From assembly GCF_000337215.1 (NCBI RefSeq), contig NZ_AOHZ01000017.1, forward strand, positions 20,510-80,378: a DNA stretch of 59,869 nt, in the 5' to 3' direction. The notes under the pieces were generated by a model. It was not told where the DNA came from and did no database searches. It saw nothing but the letters and a program-made list of their open reading frames with translations. Both the position numbers and the translations under genes were made by a program. Below, piece after piece: positions 26,552 through 35,739 of this stretch (position 1 is the first letter of the stretch; each line of letters opens with the position of its first letter). Source of the stretch: Natronolimnohabitans innermongolicus JCM 12255. GTDB lineage: Archaea; Halobacteriota; Halobacteria; Halobacteriales; Natrialbaceae.

Positions 26552-26746
26552 ATGGACCTCCAACTGATCGTGCTGGGGCTGTTAACCGGCCTTCTCACGG
26601 GTGCGTTCTTCGCACTGTTCGACGTTCCCATTCCGGCTCCGCCCGAACTACCGGGGCTCATGGGAATCGTCGGTATCTACCTGGGCTATCGGCTGATCCA
26701 GTTTTGGGACATCAGCGTCGATGTGTTCGATTCTATCGGCTTCTGA
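26552..26746 (+). CDS. XapX-domain small membrane protein
   Basis: 64 residues from ATG 26552 (MDLQLIVLGLLTGLLTGAFF); the frame extends upstream to 26471 but that part is not membrane-like. Two hydrophobic spans flank a Pro-rich loop (DVPIPAPPELPGLMGIVGIYLGY), the signature of XapX proteins. The function of the family is unknown. It is divergent from the small wHTH and shares its regulatory region. Confidence 0.85.
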   Translation: MDLQLIVLGLLTGLLTGAFFALFDVPIPAPPELPGLMGIVGIYLGYRLIQFWDISVDVFDSIGF

Positions 26747-26792
26747 CGAGCGGGGTCTCGTCGGTCGTCGAAAACGGATTTGTCGTGTGGTA

Positions 26793-28097
26793 TCAGGGCG
26801 CAACGTCGAGATCGGCGGCGAACTCCCGCGCTCGAGCGCGGATCTCCTCGGCGTCTGCGACGACGACCTCGCCGTCTCGTTGCAACACCTCGCCGTCGAC
26901 CATCGTGAACCGCACGTCGTCGCCGTGGGCGGCGAAGACGAGATGCGAGAGCACGTCGTGGAGCGGCGTTGCGCGGGTGATATCGGTCTCGAGGCCGATG
27001 AGGTCCGCCTTCCAGCCCTCGCGTACGTTTCCGACTCGATCGAAGCCGGCGGCTCGAGCGCCGTTTACGGTCGCCATCTCGAAGACCGTCGGCGCGGGCA
27101 GCGCCTGGGGCTCGAGTCGATCGACCTTCTGCAGTAGACTCGCCTGCCGCATCTCCGTGAAGGGATCGAGCGTGTTGTTACACGGCGGGCCGTCGTTGCC
27201 GAGCGCGACGGTAATTCCGCGATCGAGGTAGTCGTGAACCGGCGCGACGCCGCTCGCGAGCTTCATGTTCGAGGAGGGGCAGTAGGTGACGTTCGTGCCG
27301 GTCTCGGCGAGGATCTCCCGCTCGGTCTCGTCGGTCCAGACGCAGTGGGCGAGGACGACGTCCTCGCCGGTCAACCCGACTTCGTTCAGCCAGTGGACGT
27401 TCCGTCGCCCCGTTTCTTCCTCGACCGTCTCGATCTCGTCGCGGTTCTCGCTGGCGTGAGTGTGGATCATCACGCTCTCGTAGGCGTCGGCGAGCTCTCG
27501 CGTCCCGCGGAGGCAGGCCTCCGTACAGCTAACGGCGAACCGCGGCGTCAGTGCGTACCTGATCCGGCCGCCCTCGACGCCGTGGTAGCGCCGGATCAGT
27601 CGCTCGCTCTCCGAGAGCGCGTCGTCGGTATCCTCGAGCAGGCCCGGCGGGGCCTCCTTGTCCATCATCACCTTTCCGAGTCGCCCCCTGATGCCGAGGT
27701 CGCGGGCCGCCTCGAAGGCCTCGTCGGCGTGGTGGACCGACAGGTGGTCGATGCAGGTCGTCGTCCCGCTCTCGATCATCTCGAGGTAGCCGAGTTCGGC
27801 AGCCGCTCGCATCTCCTCGGCCGACAGCGAGGCCTCCATCGGCAGGACGTAGTCGAACAGCCACTCGAGCAACGCGGTGTCGTCGGCGATGCCGCGACCC
27901 AGACTCTGGACCGAGTGGACGTGTGCGCCGACGGTTCCCGGCGCGAGGAGGTCGTACTCGTCGCGTTCGTGGTCTGGATACCGCTCGAGACACGTCGATC
28001 GGTCTCCCACGGCGACGATTCGGTCGTCCGCGACGACGACCGCACCGTCGTGGATGACGGTTTCGGCGTCGACGATGACCGTCCCCGATAGCAACAT
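26793..28097 (-). CDS. Amidohydrolase, 5'-deoxyadenosine/S-adenosylhomocysteine deaminase-like
   Basis: 434 residues with the metal ligands of the adenosine deaminase-type amidohydrolases: HxH (AHVHSVQSLGRG), His in MIHTHASENRDE, His in VLAHCVW, and Asp in VALGNDGPPCNN. Members deaminate 5'-deoxyadenosine, SAH, MTA or 8-oxoguanine-type substrates. DadD-type activity, which salvages the radical SAM by-product, is a plausible but unproven reading. ATG at 28097; a small membrane-protein gene lies 86 nt upstream on the same strand. Confidence 0.85.
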   Translation of the reverse strand: MLLSGTVIVDAETVIHDGAVVVADDRIVAVGDRSTCLERYPDHERDEYDLLAPGTVGAHVHSVQSLGRGIADDTALLEWLFDYVLPMEASLSAEEMRAAAELGYLEMIESGTTTCIDHLSVHHADEAFEAARDLGIRGRLGKVMMDKEAPPGLLEDTDDALSESERLIRRYHGVEGGRIRYALTPRFAVSCTEACLRGTRELADAYESVMIHTHASENRDEIETVEEETGRRNVHWLNEVGLTGEDVVLAHCVWTDETEREILAETGTNVTYCPSSNMKLASGVAPVHDYLDRGITVALGNDGPPCNNTLDPFTEMRQASLLQKVDRLEPQALPAPTVFEMATVNGARAAGFDRVGNVREGWKADLIGLETDITRATPLHDVLSHLVFAAHGDDVRFTMVDGEVLQRDGEVVVADAEEIRARAREFAADLDVAP

Positions 28098-28183
28098 ATC
28101 GATCCAGTAGCCGCCGTGTGCCCTTATCGCTGTGCATCCGCCGGCCGCCCGAACAGTAACTGCTCACGACGGCTTGCGACGGC

Positions 28184-28372
28184 TCACGACGATCCGATCG
28201 CGGCCGACGCCTTCGAGAGGCCGTACGCGAGCGTGATGATGATCGTGAAGGTAATGTAGCCCACGCCGAGTGGCAGGACGAGCAGCGGGAGCCACTCGTA
28301 GAAGAGGTATCCACCGACGGCGAGCAGCGGCACGAGAACGAGGTTTACTCGGACGAATCGAGCGATACCCAT
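28184..28372 (-). CDS. Small two-span membrane protein
   Basis: 62 residues, nearly all hydrophobic: FVRVNLVLVPLLAVGGYLFY, a short WLP turn, then LLVLPLGVGYITFTIIITLAYGL. One basic residue patch (ARFVRVN) at the N-terminus suggests inside orientation. I do not recognise the family. Codon use fits the genome and the frame is free of competing genes. It may be cotranscribed with the amidohydrolase downstream. Confidence 0.6.
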   Translation of the reverse strand: MGIARFVRVNLVLVPLLAVGGYLFYEWLPLLVLPLGVGYITFTIIITLAYGLSKASAAIGSS

Positions 28373-28478
28373 CTAGCCGAAGCCAGTGGGAGCGCGCATA
28401 TAGCCCTGCTGGTGTCGGCTCGCGGTTGCGTTCGAGAACGTCGTTGCAAAAACGGGATCGCCGGCGAGTCGGCGGTCG

Positions 28479-30317
28479 TCAGTAACTGCGGACCTTCGGC
28501 TCGTAGGTCTTGTCCTGTCCCTCGAGGATGACGGGCCGGTAGAAGATCTTCGGCTCGCCGTCTTCCCAGGAGATGAGCGTGTGCTTGAGCCAGTTCTCGT
28601 CGTCGCGCACCTGGTTCTCCTGGCGCCAGTGGGCGCCGCGGAACTCGTTTCGCACGAGCGCGCCGAGCGCGATCGTCTCGGCGACGTCGATCAGGTTACG
28701 CGTCTCGATGGTCTGCTGGAGGTCGGTGTTGAACGTCCGCGACGGATCGTCGACGTAGACGTCCTGATACTCCTCGCGACACTCGCGGATGATCCGCAGC
28801 GCCTTCTTGATGCCCTCTTCGGTCCGGAAGACGTTGACGTAGTCGGTCATCGCGTTCTGGAGTTTCTGACGGATCTCGGCGTGCTGGACGCCGTCGTCTT
28901 TGTCCATCAGGGTGTCGACGCGCTCGCGGGTGCGTTCGACAGTCTGTTCCAGGACGCCCTCGGCGTCGGCGGCGACGCCGCCGTCCGCCGCGACGCCACC
29001 GGCGGTGTCGAGGCCGGCGTTGCCCGGTTGGACGGGAAGTTCGGTGTCGGTCTCGTCCTCGACGTCGTCGCCATAGCCGGTTCGGATCTCGGGTTCGCCG
29101 AGGTCGTCGCCGGCCGCGTGGCGACCGGCGCGCTTGCCGAAGACGATCAGTTCGGGCAGGGCGTTCCCGCCCAGGCGGTTGCCGCCGTGGACGGAGACAC
29201 AGGCACACTCGCCGGCCGCGTAGAGACCGCTGATGTTGGTCTCGCCGTTCTCGTCGGTTTCGATGCCGCCCATCGCGTAGTGCTGGCCGGGCTTGACCGG
29301 CATCGGTTCGACGAGACCGTCGACGCCCTCGAAGTCCTCCGCGAGGTGAAGGATATTTTCGAGGCGGTCTATGATGCGCTCCTCGCCGAGGTGGCGCATG
29401 TCGAGGTGGACGTACTCGTCCTTGACGCCGCGGCCCTCGTTGACCTCGGTCAGTTCGGCCCGCGCGACGACGTCCCGGCTGGCGAGTTCGCCGGAGTTGT
29501 TCGCGTAGCCGTACTCGAACATGAAGCGCTCGCCCTCGTTGTTGTAGAGGATTCCGCCCTCGCCGCGGACCCCCTCGGAGATTAACACGCCCGTGGAGGG
29601 AAGGGAGGTTGGGTGGAACTGGATGAACTCCATGTCCTCGAGGGGCGCACCCGCACGATACGCCATCGCGTGGCCGTCGCCGGTACAGGAGACGGCGTTC
29701 GTGGTGTGGTCGAACGCCTGCCCGGGACCGCCGGTCGCGAGGACGACGCCGTCGTTCGCTTTGAAGCCCTCGACCTTGCCGGTCTGGACGTCGTAGGCGA
29801 CGATGCCGTGGCACTCGCGGTCGTTCGGGTCGTCTTCGTCGGTGACGGCGAGGTCCATGACGTACCACTCGTCGTAGACCTGAATCCCGCGCTTGACGAC
29901 CTGCTCGTACATCACGTGCAGCAGGTGGTGACCGGTCTCGGCGCCGGCATACGTGGTTCGCGGGTAGGAGAGGCCACCGAACGGACGCTGGGAGACGCGA
30001 CCGTCGTCCTCGCGGGAGAAGGGCATCCCCCAGTGCTCGAGTCGGATGGTGTCCTCGGGGGCGTCCTGTGCGAGGGTCTCGACCGCCGGGGCGTCGCCCA
30101 GGTAGTCCGACCCTTTCATCGTGTCGTAGGCGTGGAGTTCCCAGTCGTCGCCCTCCTGGAGCGCGGCGTTGATGCCCCCTTCGGCTGCACCCGTGTGACT
30201 GCGAACCGGGTGGAGTTTCGAGACGAGTGCGACGTCTGCACCCGCCTCGTCCGCTGCGACCGCAGCACGGAGGCCGGCGCCGCCGGCGCCGACCACGATA
30301 ACGTCGTGTTCGTACAT
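28479..30317 (-). CDS. sdhA: Succinate dehydrogenase flavoprotein subunit
   Basis: Oxidises succinate to fumarate with covalent FAD. 612 residues. FAD motif VGAGGAGLRAAV at the N-terminus, FAD-linking His in RSHTGAAEGG, GGINAALQ loop, active-site Arg/His region in VHLDMRHLG, HGGNRLGGNALPE, and the C-terminal capping helices (RNEFRGAHWRQEN). A low-complexity Gly/Ala/Asp insertion sits near residue 435-455. Last gene of sdhCDBA; only 1 nt separates it from sdhB. Confidence 0.97.
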   Translation of the reverse strand: MYEHDVIVVGAGGAGLRAAVAADEAGADVALVSKLHPVRSHTGAAEGGINAALQEGDDWELHAYDTMKGSDYLGDAPAVETLAQDAPEDTIRLEHWGMPFSREDDGRVSQRPFGGLSYPRTTYAGAETGHHLLHVMYEQVVKRGIQVYDEWYVMDLAVTDEDDPNDRECHGIVAYDVQTGKVEGFKANDGVVLATGGPGQAFDHTTNAVSCTGDGHAMAYRAGAPLEDMEFIQFHPTSLPSTGVLISEGVRGEGGILYNNEGERFMFEYGYANNSGELASRDVVARAELTEVNEGRGVKDEYVHLDMRHLGEERIIDRLENILHLAEDFEGVDGLVEPMPVKPGQHYAMGGIETDENGETNISGLYAAGECACVSVHGGNRLGGNALPELIVFGKRAGRHAAGDDLGEPEIRTGYGDDVEDETDTELPVQPGNAGLDTAGGVAADGGVAADAEGVLEQTVERTRERVDTLMDKDDGVQHAEIRQKLQNAMTDYVNVFRTEEGIKKALRIIRECREEYQDVYVDDPSRTFNTDLQQTIETRNLIDVAETIALGALVRNEFRGAHWRQENQVRDDENWLKHTLISWEDGEPKIFYRPVILEGQDKTYEPKVRSY

Positions 30318-30318
30318 A

Positions 30319-31200
30319 TTACCAGAATTTCAGGTTCTTCTTGACTGCCTCCCGCTTGAGCTCCTGAATGTGCTCGGTGAGCGGAATGTCTTTCGGACAC
30401 ACCTCGGTACAGGAGAACTGGGTCTGGCAGCGCCAGACGCCGTGTTCCTGCTCGAGAATGCGGAGCCGGTGCTCCTTGACGTCTGCGGGTTCGCGGTTGT
30501 CCATCGCGAACCGGTAGGCCTTGTTGATCGCCGCCGGACCGAGGTACTCGTTGTCGCCGGCCGCGATGTTACACGAGGACATACACGCGCCACACCAGAT
30601 ACAGCGCGTGGACATCTTGACCTTCTCGCGGTTCTCGCGGCTCTGGCGTTGCTCCTCGAGGTCGCTCGCGTCGGGCGTCTCCTCGTTCTGGAAGTACGGC
30701 TCGACGGTGTGCATCTGGTCGTAGAAGTGGTCCATGTCGACGACCAGGTCCTTGACGACCTCCTGGTGGGGCAACGGCTCGATGCGGATCGGCTGGCTGA
30801 GGTCGGCGATCTGGGTCTTACAGCCCAGTCGCTGTTTGCCGTTGACGAAGAAGGCGTCCGATCCACAGACGGCCTGCCGACAGGAGTGTCGGAAGGTCAG
30901 CGACGAGTCGTAGGTGTCGCGTGCGTACATGACCGCGTCGAGAACGGTCATTCCCTTCTCGAAGGGAACGTGGAAGTCGTCGAACCGTGGCTCCTGTTTG
31001 CCCTCGACCTCGGGGTCGTAGCGGAACACCTTGATGAGAACCGACTCCTCCTCGAGTTCCGATTCGGGCGTCGTCTGCTGGTCGATGTCGCCGCCCTGTT
31101 TTTCCTTCTCGTCGACGGGCGACTCCGCGCCCCGCATCTCGGGGTCTTCCGGTGCTTCCTGGCTCTCCGGTTGCTCTGGTTCTTGCTGTTGCGTACTCAT
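30319..31200 (-). CDS. sdhB: Succinate dehydrogenase iron-sulfur subunit
   Basis: Passes electrons from FAD to the membrane quinone. The start is the ATG at 31200 (MSTQQQEPEQPES), giving 293 residues; the frame extends to 31269 but overlaps sdhD. The acidic, Gln-rich first 60 residues are extra relative to bacterial SdhB. 2Fe-2S site CRQAVCGSD...LGC (Asp at the third ligand, as in E. coli SdhB); [4Fe-4S]/[3Fe-4S] motifs CIWCGACMSSC and CQTQFSCTEVCP. Confidence 0.96.
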   Translation of the reverse strand: MSTQQQEPEQPESQEAPEDPEMRGAESPVDEKEKQGGDIDQQTTPESELEEESVLIKVFRYDPEVEGKQEPRFDDFHVPFEKGMTVLDAVMYARDTYDSSLTFRHSCRQAVCGSDAFFVNGKQRLGCKTQIADLSQPIRIEPLPHQEVVKDLVVDMDHFYDQMHTVEPYFQNEETPDASDLEEQRQSRENREKVKMSTRCIWCGACMSSCNIAAGDNEYLGPAAINKAYRFAMDNREPADVKEHRLRILEQEHGVWRCQTQFSCTEVCPKDIPLTEHIQELKREAVKKNLKFW

Positions 31201-31201
31201 A

Positions 31202-31564
31202 TTACCATCCCGCCATTTCGATTGCAACCCAGATACCCTGGGCGATGAGTCCGACGCTCGCGATAACAAGCACCGCGAGCACGACTTTCTTTTGCGTTCC
31301 CTCGAGTCCCTGGTTAATCAAGGCGTTGTAGACGCCGTTGACGCCGTGGAACGTCCCCGCGATGAGAAACAGGACCATCGTCAGGAAGTAGCCGACGTTC
31401 TCCATTCGCGCCTGCGTGCCGGCGAATGTGACGTCCGCAGCGTGGTTGACGAAGTGCAAGAGGAAGAAGTGGAACGCGAGCACGACGACGAGAAACGCCG
31501 CCGTGATACGCTGCAGTAGCCACGCGGTTCCGCCCGGCGCGAACGAGGAGTATCGTTCAGCCAT
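31202..31564 (-). CDS. sdhD: Succinate dehydrogenase membrane anchor subunit
   Basis: 120 residues with three hydrophobic spans (FLVVVLAFHFFLLHFV, FLTMVLFLIAGTFHGVNGVY, VVLAVLVIASVGLIAQGIWV). His residues in the first and second spans are candidates for heme and quinone contacts. Start at 31564 overlaps the sdhC stop by 1 nt (TAATG). Third-span C-terminus EMAGW. With SdhC it anchors SdhAB to the cytoplasmic face. Confidence 0.93.
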   Translation of the reverse strand: MAERYSSFAPGGTAWLLQRITAAFLVVVLAFHFFLLHFVNHAADVTFAGTQARMENVGYFLTMVLFLIAGTFHGVNGVYNALINQGLEGTQKKVVLAVLVIASVGLIAQGIWVAIEMAGW

Positions 31565-31959
31565 TAGATCGTCACCCCGTCCATGAAGGTCGGCACGCTG
31601 GCCACGGCGATGATCCCCGTCAGGATCAGCGAGGCGTAGAAGCTCTTATCCTGCGCCTCGAGCCCGACACCGAGGTCGACCATCAGCAGACGCAGGCCGT
31701 TCAGGATGTGAAAGACCGCGACCGCGAGCAGGCCGACCTCGAGCACGCGGATAATAAACAGCGACTCGAGACCCTGAATGGTGTTAGTGTAGGCCTCGGG
31801 ACCGGTTAACGCACTACTCAACACGGCGATGTGGGTAAACAGGTAGCCGATAAGCATCCACCCGGTGAACTTGTGGAAGATCCACGCCCACATGCCGGCC
31901 GAGAACTCCTTCCAGCGACCGAAGTCCTCGATGAGACCGCGATTGTAAGACTGACTCAT
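31564..31959 (-). CDS. sdhC: Succinate dehydrogenase cytochrome b-type subunit
   Basis: 131 residues from ATG 31959 ([16 protein letters not shown]); the longer frame to 32109 lacks family character. Three membrane spans ([54 protein letters not shown]). His in [10 protein letters not shown] and in the second span (VFHILNG) fit heme b ligation. First gene of sdhCDBA. Confidence 0.95.
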   Translation of the reverse strand: MSQSYNRGLIEDFGRWKEFSAGMWAWIFHKFTGWMLIGYLFTHIAVLSSALTGPEAYTNTIQGLESLFIIRVLEVGLLAVAVFHILNGLRLLMVDLGVGLEAQDKSFYASLILTGIIAVASVPTFMDGVTI

Positions 31960-31984
31960 ACGCTCATGTGGACGGTTAGACCGC

Positions 31985-32010
31985 TGGGGTATAGAAGTTA
32001 CTTTTATCTC
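31985..32010 (-). promoter_or_regulatory. Putative promoter of sdhCDBA
   Basis: On the minus strand GATAAAAG (about 32000-32007) lies roughly 45 nt before the sdhC ATG, and a CTTCTATACC stretch (about 31989-31997) lies closer. One of the two probably serves as TATA box. The rest of the 180-nt gap up to 32139 has no gene. Confidence 0.35.
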
Positions 32011-32139
32011 TCCTGTTTCGTTTTTCGTGCACCATCGGAACGCGAGAAACCATTCGGTTTCGTCGGTGAATCCCGGATTCAGCTGCGCTGAGACGCGTCG
32101 AGAGTCCACTCTCCGACGGCGGAAATCGGCGAACCCGCG

Positions 32140-33285
32140 CTACTCGGTCTCGGATCGGTCGCCGTGTCGTTCGTCGTCACCGTCGTCATCGTCGTCCGCG
32201 CCCGTCGGTCGCAGTTCCGAGCGCGAGCGCTCGGTCGTTCGTTCGCGCTCGAGGGCGATCTGCGTGTCCGGCGAGAGGCCGACCAGATGGCAGAGGGGGT
32301 TGCCGGGGTAGACGACGGGGTTCTCGAGAACGCCGACGACGAGACCCGTAAAGGGGGCCTCGACGGTGACGATGTCGTCTTCTTCTTTGAACGGATTCGT
32401 GATCGTACAGATCACTTCGCCCTCGCGGACGAACTCGCCGCGGCCGTGTTTCATGTCGACGATGCCGCCGGCGTCGGCGCGGATCCAGGTCTTCTCGTCG
32501 TCGTCGTCGATGACGGTTCGCCAGCCGGGCCAGTGGACCGACGAGTCGGGGTGACAGCCGAACTCGGCGAGGACGCTGGCGACGCCGGTCAGCGCGCGAT
32601 CGATCAGGCGCCGCTGGAAACGGTGTGCTTCCCCCATCTCGACGGTGATCGTCGGAACGCCAGCCTGCGTCGCCTCGCGTCGCAAGGTGCCGGAGGGGCC
32701 CTCGCCCGCGATGATGACGTTCGAGCTGAACGCCCTCGCCAGGCGATTGACCGTTCGGTTTTCCGTGTTGGCTCGAACGTGGAGCATGTTCGTCCGACCG
32801 CGCGTGGAGGTATGAAAGTCGATTCCCAGATCGCAGGGTTCGATGAAGTTCGTAAAGATACGGTGAGCCATTCGCCTGGCGCTGGTCGATCCTTCTCGGC
32901 CGGGAAACGAACGGTTCAGGTCCCGGTCGTAGATCGGCAGATACCGTTCCTGGGCGAGAAATCCGGGGACGTTCATCACCGGCAGGCAGACGAGCGTCCC
33001 GTGAAGCGCCGAGTGATCCCAGTCGTGGGCCACCTCGCGGACGACCTCGATTCCGTTGAGTTCGTCGCCGTGGGCCGCAGCGGAGAGGAACACGGTCGGT
33101 CCCGGATGCTCGCCGTTGACGACCGTCACCGGAACCCTAACCGGATCGCCGAGATAGGTCTCGCTGATTCCGTAGCGGATGTTGGCCGACTCGCCGGGAT
33201 CGACCCGACCACCGTTGTACGTAAATGGCTCGGCCTCGCGGTCGGACGCACCGGTCTCGCGCGGTTCGTCCATGTCGTCGCTCAT
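32140..33285 (-). CDS. Succinylglutamate desuccinylase/aspartoacylase family protein (M14-type)
   Basis: 381 residues, zinc-dependent deacylase or peptidase fold. Metal and substrate motifs: HGDELNG (His/Glu ligands), RDLNRSFPG, FHTST (third His ligand) and the catalytic-type Glu in VEMGEAHRF. The C-terminal third holds a beta-rich extension (VDMKHGRGEFVREGEVICTI). The last 35 residues are a charged disordered tail. AstE/AspA relatives with unknown substrates are common in archaea. Confidence 0.85.
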   Translation of the reverse strand: MSDDMDEPRETGASDREAEPFTYNGGRVDPGESANIRYGISETYLGDPVRVPVTVVNGEHPGPTVFLSAAAHGDELNGIEVVREVAHDWDHSALHGTLVCLPVMNVPGFLAQERYLPIYDRDLNRSFPGREGSTSARRMAHRIFTNFIEPCDLGIDFHTSTRGRTNMLHVRANTENRTVNRLARAFSSNVIIAGEGPSGTLRREATQAGVPTITVEMGEAHRFQRRLIDRALTGVASVLAEFGCHPDSSVHWPGWRTVIDDDDEKTWIRADAGGIVDMKHGRGEFVREGEVICTITNPFKEEDDIVTVEAPFTGLVVGVLENPVVYPGNPLCHLVGLSPDTQIALERERTTERSRSELRPTGADDDDDGDDERHGDRSETE

Positions 33286-33480
33286 ACTGCACTCTCCGCC
33301 GGCAGCAATGTGAATCTTCTCCCCTCGACGCCGTGAGGGCGTGGCGAGGCGTCACTCGACTCGAGCGCGCAGGCGCCGGTGTGGATTTTACGCCGAAACC
33401 CCTCGTTCCGTCGAACCGAAGACGGGGAAAAACTCACCCCGTGGGCATACGTTTTGTAGGAAGACGTGGTAATGCCGGGC

Positions 33481-34230
33481 ATGGAGATTCGTGAAGCCAC
33501 CGACGACGACGTCGAGACGATTCGGTCGATCGCCCAGCGCTCGCTCGAGTCGACGTATACGGACTTTCTCGACCAGGAGACGGTCGACGACGCGATCGAG
33601 CAGTGGTACGGCGACGCGTTTGGCGACGACCTCGCGGACAAGCACTCGCTGATCTTGCTCCTCGAGCGCGACGGCGAAGTCGTCGGCTTCTCTCAGAGCG
33701 ATCTGGTCGGACAGCGCCACGGAACCGGGCGAATCCTCTGGCTCCATATCGATCCCGACCACCGCGGGGGCGGCATCGGTGTTCGCCTGCTCGTTCGGAC
33801 CCGTGAACAGCTCCTCGAGAAGGGCGCCGACGACATTCAGGCGTTCGTCCTCGCGGACAACGAGGGCGGCAACGAGTTCTACGCCCAGAACGGCTTCGAA
33901 CAGGCCGGCCAACGCGAGGTCGAGATCGGCGAGGAGACGTTCACGGAGAACGTCTACGCGGAAGGAGCGATCGACGAGGAGGGCTGGGGCACCGTCGACG
34001 AACTCGAGGTCGACGGCGAAACTGTCTTCGTGAGCTACGGCGAGGCGGCTCGGGGCGCCAAATCGCCGTTCTACCGCGCCTACGAGACTGAGGACCGCGA
34101 GGAGCTGTACGGCTGGTTCTGTGGCAACTGCGACTCCATGGACAACAGTATGGACACGATGGGCCGCATCGAGTGCAACAACTGTGGAAACCGGCGGAAA
34201 GCGACGCGCTGGGACGCCTCGTATCTGTAA
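33481..34230 (+). CDS. GNAT acetyltransferase fused to a C-terminal zinc ribbon (DUF5816-like)
   Basis: 249 residues from ATG 33481 (MEIREATDDDV); ATG 33472 and GTG 33466 are in frame too. Residues 1-160 are a GNAT fold with the acetyl-CoA loop written DPDHRGGGIGVRLL. Residues about 180-249 end in a zinc ribbon with two CxxC pairs (WFCGNCDSMDN and IECNNCGNRRK). The C-terminal domain number is from memory. The ribbon suggests nucleic-acid or protein contact. Confidence 0.85.
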   Translation: MEIREATDDDVETIRSIAQRSLESTYTDFLDQETVDDAIEQWYGDAFGDDLADKHSLILLLERDGEVVGFSQSDLVGQRHGTGRILWLHIDPDHRGGGIGVRLLVRTREQLLEKGADDIQAFVLADNEGGNEFYAQNGFEQAGQREVEIGEETFTENVYAEGAIDEEGWGTVDELEVDGETVFVSYGEAARGAKSPFYRAYETEDREELYGWFCGNCDSMDNSMDTMGRIECNNCGNRRKATRWDASYL

Positions 34231-34317
34231 GGCTGGTGGCCGGGTAGCGCCGTTTTCGCTCGAGTCGTCGTCTCCGGTTTGCACCCACCTCTCGTTTGCT
34301 TTTGTCGCCCGTTGGCT

Positions 34318-35634
34318 TCAGTTCTCGAGTCGATCGACGAACCGATCGAACGCGCCGCTCTCGGGGTGAACGTGGGCGTAGGTCCCCATCGACTCGTACT
34401 CGACCAGCCCGTCGTGGTCGCCGTCGATCCCGTCGCCGCGGACGGTCTCGAAAGCGAAGCGGGCGTCACCGTCGACGTCGGCACTCGAGTAGTGGAACTC
34501 GTGGCCGCGGATCGTCTCGCCGGCGGTCGCGGTCAGCGTTCCGTCCGTCGCCTCGAGTTCGACGTGATCGAGCGCCCGATAACGGTCGTGCATCTCGACG
34601 TCGGCGGGCAGGATCCCGGCCATCTCGTGGCGCTCGCCCTCGGCGGTCGTCAGCGACTGACTCATCGCCATCAGCCCGCCGCACTCGCCGAGAACGGGAC
34701 GCCCGTCGCTGGCCAACGCGCCGAGTTCCGCGAGCGTCCCCGCCGCCTCGAGTTCGGCGGCGTGGAGTTCGGGGTAGCCGCCGGGCAGGTAGACGCCGTC
34801 GCAGTCGGGTACGGGATCGCCGGCGACCGGCGAGAACGTGACCAGTTCGGCCCGGTCCCCGAACCGCTCGAGCGTCGCGGGATAGCGAAAGCAGAAGGCG
34901 GCGTCGTCGGCGACGGCGACCGTCGTCGCCGCGGAACCGGTCGACGCGACGGTGTCGGTGGACTCGTCGGGCGCAGGGGGGTCGCTCGCCACCGCGGCCA
35001 GCCGCTCGGCCTCGAGCGATTCCGCGGCCTCTCGCAGCGCGTCGGTCGGAACCGCGGCCTCGTCACCCATCTCGAGTCCGAGGTGGCGGTCGGGGATCTC
35101 GAGGGCCGGATTCCGCGGGATGCGTCCGAAGAACTCGAGGTCGTCGGGCAAGGCGTCGCGGATGCCCTGCTCGTGGCGACCGCCGTGGGCGCGCTGGGCG
35201 ACGATTCCGGCGACCTCGATATCGCGGCCGATCGTCTCGGCGTAGCGCTGAAAGCCAAGCGCCGTCGCCGCGACGCTCTCCATGCCCGCCTTCGCGTCGA
35301 CGACGAGGACGACCGGAACGTCGAGGGCCTCGGCGACCATCGCCGTACTCGAGCCGTCACCGTCGTACAGCCCCATGACCCCCTCGACGACGCAGACGTC
35401 CCCCTCGCCGCGGTGATAGTTTCGCCTGAGTCCGTCCGCGCCACAGAGCCACAGATCAAGCGTCCGGGACGGGCGGCCCGCGACCGCCTCGTGGTGGCTC
35501 GGATCGATGAAATCCGGGCCAGCTTTGGCGGGCTGGACCGAATAGCCGGCGTCCTCGAGCGCCCGAATGATCGACAGCGTCGCGACCGTCTTCCCGACGC
35601 CGGAGCTGACGCCGCCGAGAACGAATCCGTTCAT
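34318..35634 (-). CDS. cbiA: Cobyrinic acid a,c-diamide synthase
   Basis: ATP-dependent amidation of the a and c side chains of cobyrinate with glutamine as nitrogen donor. 438 residues from ATG 35634 (MNGFVLGGVSSGVGKT, P-loop at once); the upstream extension is not family-like. Dethiobiotin synthetase-like N-terminal half and a glutamine amidotransferase C-terminal half with nucleophile Cys in VLGECGGLMAMS and GGYPELHA. Part of the cobalamin region though separated from cobN-cbiC-cbiE by small genes. Confidence 0.94.
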   Translation of the reverse strand: MNGFVLGGVSSGVGKTVATLSIIRALEDAGYSVQPAKAGPDFIDPSHHEAVAGRPSRTLDLWLCGADGLRRNYHRGEGDVCVVEGVMGLYDGDGSSTAMVAEALDVPVVLVVDAKAGMESVAATALGFQRYAETIGRDIEVAGIVAQRAHGGRHEQGIRDALPDDLEFFGRIPRNPALEIPDRHLGLEMGDEAAVPTDALREAAESLEAERLAAVASDPPAPDESTDTVASTGSAATTVAVADDAAFCFRYPATLERFGDRAELVTFSPVAGDPVPDCDGVYLPGGYPELHAAELEAAGTLAELGALASDGRPVLGECGGLMAMSQSLTTAEGERHEMAGILPADVEMHDRYRALDHVELEATDGTLTATAGETIRGHEFHYSSADVDGDARFAFETVRGDGIDGDHDGLVEYESMGTYAHVHPESGAFDRFVDRLEN

Positions 35635-35739
35635 TGTGATTGCGTTAGCACAACTCGACTTGAATCCGTCGGTGGCGGCAGCACACCCGAGCGACCGCAA
35701 TCGAATTGGCGCTACTGTGCGTTCGCTCGAGCACCTGCC

